In this document: piece by piece, positions 21,586-26,585 of the stretch
Layout: every line of letters begins with the position of its first letter
How positions within the stretch are numbered: the first letter of the stretch is position 1
DNA from: a virus
DNA: 31,600 bases
IMG/VR virus record: IMGVR_UViG_3300025127_000137
Span: 1 to 31,600 of that record
Direction: 5' to 3' (one strand)
Position numbers and translations under genes: made by a program
Notes under the pieces: generated by a model
Seen by the model: the letters and a program-made list of their open reading frames with translations, nothing else
Databases searched by the model: none
What the model was told of the DNA's origin: nothing

Positions 21586-21816
21586 TTAACTGATTGTCGC
21601 AGATGTAAACTTCGACGATGTCCAAAGCCATTCGCCGTCTGCGTAAACATAGAGGTCAACGCTCTGATCGGTGTATTCGTCCGACAGCTTTTCGAGAGCC
21701 TTTTCAGCTACCTCTAGTGACTTGCAAGCCACCTTCTTTTTATAGTGCGGATACTTGCCTGCGGTTACGATATACTTCATGTCTTCGGCGATTGTTCCTT
21801 CGTTATAATTACTCAT
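21586..21816 (-). CDS. Hypothetical protein (76 aa)
   Basis: Unrecognised. 76 residues: MSNYNEGTIAEDMKYIVTAG, then YKKKVACKSLEVAEKALEKL and SVDLYVYADGEWLWTSSKFT. The beta-alpha-beta-beta arrangement (YIVTAG strand, helix, VDLYVY strand, EWLWTS strand) is a frequent small-phage-protein fold. It lies between two hairpin elements and has its own leader (ACCAATCAAATATCATG), so it forms a complete cassette. Confidence 0.6.
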   Translation of the reverse strand: MSNYNEGTIAEDMKYIVTAGKYPHYKKKVACKSLEVAEKALEKLSDEYTDQSVDLYVYADGEWLWTSSKFTSATIS

Positions 21817-21841
21817 GATATTTGATTGGTTATGTGTTAAA

Positions 21842-21907
21842 TGTAAGAGATCAGAGATGACCTGCTTACACCCAAAAAGCCCGTAGCGGTTAGGCTACGA
21901 GCTGTGT
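21842..21907 (-). terminator. Composite two-hairpin element, copy B
   Basis: After the stop of the gene at 21914: stem AGCTCGTAGC/GCTACGGGCT (21894-21903 with 21878-21887, one G-U), loop of 6, then TTTTTGGGT, then a longer second hairpin with TGTAAG/CTTACA (21865-21870 with 21842-21847) and an inner GGTCA/TGATC stem. The inner stem pairs fully (with a G-U) only on the minus strand, so the minus-strand RNA is the structured form. Confidence 0.8.
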
Positions 21908-21913
21908 GGATCG

Positions 21914-22147
21914 TTAATACAATAAGTTGCCTTGGCAGTCGAGGCGACCTAGATACTCGTCTTCATCTCGACGGTCTTGAACCTCCTGTGGAAGCGCCTC
22001 AAACCGAAGCTCGACTGCTTTAGATTTAGGGTTTCCGTTAACATCCCATCGTTCGCCATTGGCGAGCGTGACCTCGTAACCATATTCGGTCGAATGCCAC
22101 TTTTGGATGTCTAATACTTCACCTGTTTCTGCGTTTTGATATTCCAT
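21914..22147 (-). CDS. Hypothetical protein (77 aa)
   Basis: Unrecognised. 77 residues from ATG 22147: MEYQNAETGEVLDIQKWHST, EYGYEVTLANGERWDVNGNP, ELRFEALPQEVQDRRDEDEY. Small beta-rich N-terminal part and acidic/basic helical end. An upstream in-frame ATG (22195) would include the leader and hairpin sequence and is rejected. It has the standard cassette leader (AACAATCAACCAATCAAAATT) directly before the ATG and a hairpin element on either side. Confidence 0.55.
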   Translation of the reverse strand: MEYQNAETGEVLDIQKWHSTEYGYEVTLANGERWDVNGNPKSKAVELRFEALPQEVQDRRDEDEYLGRLDCQGNLLY

Positions 22148-22173
22148 AATTTTGATTGGTTGATTGTTAATTT

Positions 22174-22227
22174 GAAGCAGTGTGCTTCTACCCAAAAAGC
22201 CCGCACCTTGTGGGGTGCGAGCTGTGG
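22174..22227 (-). terminator. Composite two-hairpin element, copy A
   Basis: After the stop of the gene at 22229: stem AGCTCGCACC/GGTGCGGGCT (22214-22223 with 22198-22207, one G-U), 6-nt loop, TTTTTGGGT, then second hairpin GAAGCA/TGCTTC (22174-22179 with 22183-22188). The five T residues make this copy a good intrinsic-terminator candidate. Confidence 0.8.
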
Positions 22228-22228
22228 G

Positions 22229-22513
22229 TTACCAAGGTAGCAGTGAAGCTCCGAGTTGGCGTTGGATTCGTTGGACATTAGGGCTGACCTTCGGCACCTG
22301 CTTGGCTATAAAAGCCTTGCCGTAGATGTCTGCGTCTGGGGCTTCCTCGGTGGCTTTCCATCCGAGTTTGATGCCCCTGTATCCTTCGTCCTTCCATGAG
22401 TCCCGCATCGCCTCTAGCTCGTATTCAGCTTCGGCTTTGTCGTATGATCCATAGAGGGTTTCTGTTGCACCGTCGAGTTTGGCAGTGATTTGGAAGTACT
22501 TGAATTCAGTCAT
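22229..22513 (-). CDS. Hypothetical protein (94 aa), first gene of the leftward unit
   Basis: Unrecognised. 94 residues: MTEFKYFQITAKLDGATETL, YGSYDKAEAEYELEAMRDSW, then a helical/disordered end (VPKVSPNVQRIQRQLGASLL). N-terminal strand, strand, helix arrangement. It is the rightmost convincing leftward gene, so the early promoter should lie in the following 1 kb. It carries the same leader style (AATCAACCAATAACCAATCC) as the cassettes to its left. Confidence 0.6.
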   Translation of the reverse strand: MTEFKYFQITAKLDGATETLYGSYDKAEAEYELEAMRDSWKDEGYRGIKLGWKATEEAPDADIYGKAFIAKQVPKVSPNVQRIQRQLGASLLPW

Positions 22514-22845
22514 AATTTGGATTGGTTATTGGTTGATTGTTGGTCTGTATTGCGGGCTTCCAACCGTCTCAGAATTGAGGCTACATTACCAATCTATGTC
22601 CCACTTACTACGTCATCGATGGTGCCGTCTGGCATCCAATCTCTCCACTTCCTGTTCTATTTGGCGCATCTGTTTCAATGCACGGAGAGACCATCTGGTG
22701 TATCTCACCAGAGTCGGTAGCGTTTGGACTGAGAAAGAACGGGAACTGCGATGTCATACTGGACTGGGTCACAAAAGGGGTCAAGCACTAAACGGAAGAA
22801 AAGTGCCAATTTCTTCAAATAGATCCTTTTTCTGGGAGGTCAGTG

Positions 22846-22864
22846 CGGTGGAATAGGGGATAGG
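22846..22864 (+). repeat. 19-bp direct repeat, copy 1
   Basis: CGGTGGAATAGGGGATAGG; 18 of 19 bases match the copy at 23028-23046 (A to G). In the same relative frame both read Val-Glu-TAG-Gly-Ile-Gly. Confidence 0.8.
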
Positions 22865-22891
22865 AAATCTTTTCGGCCCTCAAGATTCTGA

Positions 22892-23038
22892 TTCATCAAC
22901 AATTGGATTCTACCCCGAAGTCATCCCATTAAATGCATCAACTCATATGACCATCTTGGCGTTGGTATCGTCTGGCACCCGTGGGCTACATATCTACTAC
23001 CTCACGGGGAATTCATGGTCATCCAGTCGGTGGAGTAG
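22892..23038 (+). pseudogene. Coding-like tract without a start (possible gene remnant)
   Basis: Open for 48 codons between a TGA (22889-22891) and a TAG (23036-23038), without an early start. The translation looks protein-like: ...SYDHLGVGIVWHPWATYLLP... ending HGEFMVIQSVE. A different frame further left (22579-22791) contains the similar GAVWHP. This suggests decayed or recombined pieces, but chance cannot be excluded without codon statistics or a homology search. Confidence 0.2.
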
Positions 23039-23046
23039 GGGATAGG
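23028..23046 (+). repeat. 19-bp direct repeat, copy 2
   Basis: CGGTGGAGTAGGGGATAGG, matching 22846-22864 at 18 of 19 positions; it runs straight into the 12-bp iterons. Confidence 0.8.
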
Positions 23047-23092
23047 TGCAGGTAAAAGTGCAGGTAATGGTGCAGATAACAGTGCAGATGTT
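23045..23092 (+). repeat. Four tandem 12-bp iterons (RGTGCAGRTAAN)
   Basis: Units GGTGCAGGTAAA, AGTGCAGGTAAT, GGTGCAGATAAC and AGTGCAGATGTT follow each other with exact 12-bp period; GTGCAG is invariant and occurs again at 23198-23203. Tandem iterons in a gene-free region between divergent units are typical of replication origins or regulator-binding arrays. In one frame they encode a GAGK/SAGN/GADN/SADV peptide repeat, so decayed coding sequence is the alternative. Confidence 0.75.
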
Positions 23093-23104
23093 GAATCAAT
23101 CTGA

Positions 23105-23212
23105 ATGCATTACGCTTTCGCAGAAGAAAAGGATACCTCACGCGAGGCGCTCTATGCTAGGATACAAGCGGGCTACAGGGCAATGGTGCATACATATGTG
23201 CAGATTCGCTGA
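23105..23212 (+). CDS. Possible 35-aa peptide gene after the iterons
   Basis: ATG 23105 to TGA 23210-23212: MHYAFAEEKDTSREALYARI then QAGYRAMVHTYVQIR. One amphipathic helix-like peptide. It has no Shine-Dalgarno and no coupled neighbour, and it lies in a region with other coding-like tracts in the same frame. It could be a real small gene, a remnant, or chance. Confidence 0.25.
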   Translation: MHYAFAEEKDTSREALYARIQAGYRAMVHTYVQIR

Positions 23213-23253
23213 GAATTAGACATAAGATATATTGTGCCGTCCAGATAGTGATG

Positions 23254-23276
23254 CCCCTGCTCGCGCATGACAGGGG
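23254..23276. repeat. G+C-rich inverted repeat
   Basis: CCCCTG (23254-23259) and CAGGGG (23271-23276) form a perfect 6-bp stem with an 11-nt loop; no U-run follows. It sits between the iterons and the CTTAAGG palindromes. Confidence 0.5.
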
Positions 23277-23332
23277 TGGAGGGGGTCAGCGCGCGCGCCA
23301 ACGCTAGATACATGTATCTTCAATCGGGGCTT

Positions 23333-23356
23333 AAAAAAAAGTGCCTCTCAAGGCGC
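23333..23356 (-). terminator. Leftward terminator-like hairpin with T8
   Basis: On the minus strand GCGCCT-TGAG-AGGCAC (one C-A mismatch) is followed by eight Ts. It would stop leftward transcription that started right of here, or terminate a short leftward RNA. The stem is short. Confidence 0.45.
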
Positions 23357-23371
23357 CCCTCCTGGCCCTCT

Positions 23372-23476
23372 CCTTAAGGTTCCTTCCTTAAGGTCCCCTT
23401 CCCTTTGGGTTCTCTTCTTAAGGCCCCCTCTACTTTTTACAAAAGTACTTACATAAAGGACGAGTGTTCCTTAAGG
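23372..23476. repeat. Four CTTAAGG palindromic sites
   Basis: CCTTAAGG at 23372-23379, 23386-23393 and 23469-23476, and CTTAAGG at 23417-23423, within pyrimidine-rich DNA upstream of the small-terminase promoter. Spacing between site starts is 14, about 31 and about 52 nt. They could be binding sites for a dimeric regulator or for the small terminase (pac). Confidence 0.6.
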
Positions 23477-23558
23477 AAGAGGGCAATGAAAAGACCTGTC
23501 AAGTCCGTAGTCACATATTTTTTTACCTATGGCTCATTAACTTGACGGATCCTCGATA

Positions 23559-23567
23559 TGGTATCAT
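23559..23567 (+). promoter_or_regulatory. Extended -10 promoter (TGgTATCAT) for the packaging genes
   Basis: TG at 23559-23560, one base, then TATCAT at 23562-23567. A TTGACG at 23542-23547 is only 14 bp upstream, too close for a normal -35. The predicted +1 is near 23574, 3 nt before the ATG at 23577, giving an almost leaderless mRNA. Confidence 0.5.
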
Positions 23568-23576
23568 TGATTGGTA

Positions 23577-24125
23577 ATGGCTACCAAGGAGGAGTTAATC
23601 AGTCAAATATCGGATTCGATCCAGGAGATCGTAAAGGAGAAGGAGGCCATCCAGGCTAGAAGCCTGAGTCGGCATAACCCCGAAAAGGTGGCCGAGATAC
23701 TTTACCTATACAGCACGGGCAGTTCACAGACCAGGATCGTCAAGAAATACGGAATGGATCGGGGGACGGTTATTTCTGTCCTCACGGATTACGCGGACCA
23801 CCTCGGTAAGTTCAGGGACCTGTCGGGCAAGATCGCGGCCCAGAACTATCTGAACCTCTCTAGTTTAGAGGAGGACCTCATTGAAAAGGTCAGGGACAGG
23901 ATGGAGAATGACCCAGAGATGGAAGTAAGTTTCAAAGATCTCAAGGAGCTGTCCATAGCTAAGGCTAATGCTTCTAGAGAAGCGCTTACTGCACGGGGCG
24001 AGGCTACTCAGATAACCGAGGACAGGAAGGTCTTTACCCAGGATGACTACGAGGCTACGATCAAGGCAGCCAGGGAAAGGATCCAGAAGGCTAAGGTAAT
24101 AAATGCGGAGGTAAAGGATGCCTAG
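23577..24125 (+). CDS. terS: Terminase small subunit
   Basis: 182 residues from ATG 23577; a TTG at 23571 lies upstream of the predicted transcription start and is not used. An HTH domain covers about 45-80 (STGSSQTRIVKKYGMDRGTV then ISVLTDYADHL), a helical oligomerisation region follows (LEEDLIEKVRDRMENDPEME), and the basic/acidic C-terminus ends in KVINAEVKDA. HTH plus coiled region plus position two genes before the large terminase identify the DNA-recognition subunit that selects phage DNA for packaging. Its target could be in the repeat-rich DNA just upstream. It overlaps the next gene by 8 nt. Confidence 0.8.
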   Translation: MATKEELISQISDSIQEIVKEKEAIQARSLSRHNPEKVAEILYLYSTGSSQTRIVKKYGMDRGTVISVLTDYADHLGKFRDLSGKIAAQNYLNLSSLEEDLIEKVRDRMENDPEMEVSFKDLKELSIAKANASREALTARGEATQITEDRKVFTQDDYEATIKAARERIQKAKVINAEVKDA

Positions 24126-24366
24126 GTCAGTCATAGATGATAGCTATGACCCCATCTACGACCAGGTTCGGGGAATCCTGGGAGAGCATTTTGAGAACTA
24201 CTGCTTCATAGTAATGAACTCCGAGGGAGAACTATTCTATGACTACAACCATCTCCCAGCTGGTAAGATGCTTATAAACGAAATGCAATACGAGATACGG
24301 GAAGATAACCTGGAGATTGAATGGGACTTCGGTGTTGACCCCGATGACCTGGAAGAAGAGGAATGA
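24118..24366 (+). CDS. Small acidic protein between the terminase genes (82 aa)
   Basis: Unrecognised. 82 residues: IYDQVRGILGEHFENYCFIV, MNSEGELFYDYNHLPAGKML, and an extremely acidic tail (WDFGVDPDDLEEEE). A Shine-Dalgarno (GGAGG) lies about 7 nt upstream. The pattern (helix, FENYCFIVMNSEGELFYDY strands) resembles small proteins found beside terminases in marine phages. It overlaps both neighbours (8 nt and 4 nt), so it is made in step with the terminase subunits and may be a packaging accessory. That role is inferred from position only. Confidence 0.6.
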   Translation: MPRSVIDDSYDPIYDQVRGILGEHFENYCFIVMNSEGELFYDYNHLPAGKMLINEMQYEIREDNLEIEWDFGVDPDDLEEEE

Positions 24367-26009
24367 CTATTGAGTTCACAAAGCACCCAATCCTGGAGTC
24401 CCCTACTGACGAAGAGATTGTTATATTAGGTGAAGCGGACCCCAAGTTACTAGCTTCTTTGCACGAAGCTCACGAGGGTAGAATACTGGCGGCGGAGACG
24501 GACCCCTTGCGTCATGGCTTCGACCTACCAGGGTGGGGCCGTATGCGTGACGCCATGCGGGACTACGACGAAGTCATAACCTTCGGGGGAAATAGAAGTG
24601 GTAAAACCACTGGCTGTGCTAAGATGCTAATGGAGGCCGTTACTAGCAACCAGGACGGACACGTTGTGTGCTTCAGCCAGAATGCGGACACCTCAGTAAA
24701 GGTGCAGCAGGCTGCGGTCTGGGAGATGATGCCCAAGGAGTTCAGGAAGAAGACCAAGAGTATTGAGGGTTATATTAACTTCAGTATGCAGAATGGCTTC
24801 ACTGGATCTAGTTTCATCTTCCCCGATACCAGGACCCGTGTAGATTTCAAGACATATACGCAGTTCAGTAATAACCAGACTATACTTGAGGGTTTCGAGT
24901 TCGGGTTCAGAAAGGCTGATAGCCTGAACATAGGTGCATGGCTGGACGAATACCTAGGGGATGCGGCCCTGGTCAATACCCTTAGATTCCGTCTAGCTAC
25001 CAGGAACTCCAAGATGATCCTGGGCTTTACCCCTATTGATGGCTACACGCCCTTCGTAGCTGAGTACTTAAAGGGCGCGGAGACGCTTGAGACTAGGAAC
25101 GCTGAACTCCTGGATAAAGCGGTCCCAGTAAAGCAATACAGCCCTGAACGGGATGCTGGTATTGTTTATCTGCACTCGGACGAGAACCCCTTTGGCGGTT
25201 ATGACCGTATAGCCAAGGACCTCAAGAACTCCAGCCAGGACACAATAATGGTCCGCGCCTACGGTCTACCCACGAAGTCAATGACTTCATTGATACCTAA
25301 CTTCAGCCCTGAGGTGAATGTTTTATCCGATGAACCAAACAAATACGGAATGACCTTCCCTCCCGTGGATTCACTGACCTGGTATCAGGTAGTGGACCCA
25401 GCCTTTGCTAGGAACTACGTCAGTATCTGGGCGGGTGTTTCGGAGGCAGAGAATATATATATTAGAAAAGAATGGCCCGACAGGGACACTTACGGAGAGT
25501 GGGCGCTATTCGGGGACCCGAAGTGGAGATACGGCCCAGCGTCCAAGAAGGTTGGCTACGATGTTGAGAAATACGTAGAACTATTTCACGAGATAGAGGA
25601 CGACATGGGTATAAAGGTGATGGAGAGGATAGGGGACTCCAGATTCTTTGCTAAGGAGAATGAGAACAACGTGGACCTGTTTACAAGTTTCTATGACCAC
25701 GGGATGAGCTTTATACCATCCGATGGACAGACGGAGGCCGTAGGTGCCACAGCTTTGGACGAATGGTTCTTTTATAACCATGACTACGAAATTGACGAAG
25801 CGAACCAACCCAGGTGTTATGTGCATAAGGATTGCGGAAATTTAATAGAATCAATTATTAGCTATAATTCATCAGGTAAATCAGACGAAGCACTAAAGGA
25901 CTTCTTTGACGCATTGAGATATTTAAGAATGTCCAATGCTGGAATGGGTCCTGACTATTTCTCGGACAACAGTATGGAAACAACCATGAAACATAAAGGA
26001 GGGTACTAA
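24363..26009 (+). CDS. terL: Terminase large subunit
   Basis: 548 residues. ATPase: Walker A GGNRSGKT (75-82), Walker B IGAWLDE (190-196) with the catalytic Glu, coupling motif GFTP (221-224). RNase H-like nuclease domain: VVDPA with D345, a later acid in ERIGDSR (D425) and DFFDALRYL near the C-terminus. This motor cleaves concatemeric DNA and pumps it through the portal into the prohead. The length is typical. The start overlaps the previous stop in ATGA; the next gene begins on its stop codon (TAATG). Confidence 0.95.
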   Translation: MTIEFTKHPILESPTDEEIVILGEADPKLLASLHEAHEGRILAAETDPLRHGFDLPGWGRMRDAMRDYDEVITFGGNRSGKTTGCAKMLMEAVTSNQDGHVVCFSQNADTSVKVQQAAVWEMMPKEFRKKTKSIEGYINFSMQNGFTGSSFIFPDTRTRVDFKTYTQFSNNQTILEGFEFGFRKADSLNIGAWLDEYLGDAALVNTLRFRLATRNSKMILGFTPIDGYTPFVAEYLKGAETLETRNAELLDKAVPVKQYSPERDAGIVYLHSDENPFGGYDRIAKDLKNSSQDTIMVRAYGLPTKSMTSLIPNFSPEVNVLSDEPNKYGMTFPPVDSLTWYQVVDPAFARNYVSIWAGVSEAENIYIRKEWPDRDTYGEWALFGDPKWRYGPASKKVGYDVEKYVELFHEIEDDMGIKVMERIGDSRFFAKENENNVDLFTSFYDHGMSFIPSDGQTEAVGATALDEWFFYNHDYEIDEANQPRCYVHKDCGNLIESIISYNSSGKSDEALKDFFDALRYLRMSNAGMGPDYFSDNSMETTMKHKGGY

Positions 26010-26392
26010 TGCCTAAGGTAAAATTAACTGCACTATCTAATGAATACGAAGTAACCTTTGAGGAGGCTATAGGTATCGTCCTAGAAAAGATCCCTGAGGA
26101 ATACATTACTGGCAGGGGTAAGAACACCTGGATCTCCGAAGAAGGCCAGCAGATCATAAAGGAGGGTCTATTTATAGACGAAATAATCCCTAAGAACTAT
26201 ATAGGCAAAGTAATTGCGGAATGCCCGAATCCGAGGTATAATTTTGTATACAACAAGGATATAGGAAAAAAGGTACCAGTAATGATTCCCCGAAGGTTAC
26301 AAGGCAAGTTCATAGGAAAGATGATTGACTTTGAGGCCATTGAGGATATAAAGGGTGTAAGTTATCGGTATGTCAAAAAAAAGCAAAGTTGA
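26009..26392 (+). CDS. Hypothetical protein (127 aa) between terminase and portal
   Basis: Unrecognised. 127 residues: MPKVKLTALSNEYEVTFEEA, helical WISEEGQQIIKEGLFIDEII, then strand-rich NFVYNKDIGKKVPVMIPRRL with a basic end (YRYVKKKQS). A winged-helix-like layout (helix, helix, then FVYN...VPVMIP hairpin) is possible, which would make it a DNA- or RNA-binding protein, but this is not certain. It starts on the terminase stop codon and overlaps the next gene by 23 nt. Confidence 0.6.
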   Translation: MPKVKLTALSNEYEVTFEEAIGIVLEKIPEEYITGRGKNTWISEEGQQIIKEGLFIDEIIPKNYIGKVIAECPNPRYNFVYNKDIGKKVPVMIPRRLQGKFIGKMIDFEAIEDIKGVSYRYVKKKQS

Positions 26393-26585
26393 TAACACTT
26401 TGGACCAAAAGTGGTGCAGGGAGAACTCAGATAGACTGGCGTCATTTGAGATACTCAAACGCTACGTCAAGCACGAGACCAAGGTTCCTATGTCCCACGA
26501 AGACCTGTATGATAAAATAGGCGTCTCTAAAACGCAATGGTGGAGACTATTACAATCCCTAAAAGAACGACTTAATGATAAGTAA
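26370..26585 (+). CDS. Small HTH-like protein (71 aa)
   Basis: 71 residues. The C-terminal half, HEDLYDKIGVSKTQWWRLLQ then SLKERL, has the spacing of a helix-turn-helix (YDKIGVSKTQWWRLL). The N-terminus is basic (MSKKSKVDNTLDQKW). It overlaps the preceding gene by 23 nt and the portal by 11 nt. A transcriptional or packaging role is possible; no family recognised. Confidence 0.6.
   Translation: MSKKSKVDNTLDQKWCRENSDRLASFEILKRYVKHETKVPMSHEDLYDKIGVSKTQWWRLLQSLKERLNDK

Larger units (their letters stand above)
22514..23576. other. Gene-poor control region between divergent transcription units
   Basis: About 1.06 kb with no convincing gene on either strand. It contains a 19-bp direct repeat (22846, 23028), four 12-bp tandem iterons (23045-23092), a G+C hairpin (23254-23276), a leftward terminator-like hairpin with eight Ts (23333-23356), four CTTAAGG palindromes (23372-23476), an AT-rich palindrome (TACTTTT/AAAAGTA, 23431-23447) and the small-terminase promoter. 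I found no clear sigma-70 promoter for the leftward genes. Several frames (e.g. 22579-22791, 22892-23038) read like protein but lack starts and are cut by stops. Best guess: origin and/or packaging/control region with gene remnants. Confidence 0.6.

Noticed and set aside
20796-22227. Integron-type attC recombination sites
   Set aside because: The hairpins end in T-rich tracts after stop codons and lack a paired RYYYAAC/GTTRRRY core; no integrase is present. They look like RNA elements.
22479-22856. Open frame of 125 codons on the + strand starting MAVIWKYLN
   Set aside because: The first part is antisense to the start of the 94-aa gene, the translation is Cys/Arg-rich, and it has no ribosome-binding site.
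22846-23046. Template/variable repeat pair of a diversity-generating retroelement
   Set aside because: The repeat is only 19 bp with a single difference, and no reverse transcriptase is present in the window.
23045-23092. CRISPR array
   Set aside because: The units are contiguous 12-mers without spacers.
23028-23092. TAG recoding (Val-Glu-TAG-Gly-Ile-Gly read-through)
   Set aside because: TAG is an ordinary stop in firmly identified genes (portal, small terminase), so a recoded genome is unlikely.
22514-23576. tRNA gene in the gene-poor region
   Set aside because: I saw no cloverleaf with anticodon arm, T-loop GTTCRA and acceptor pairing.
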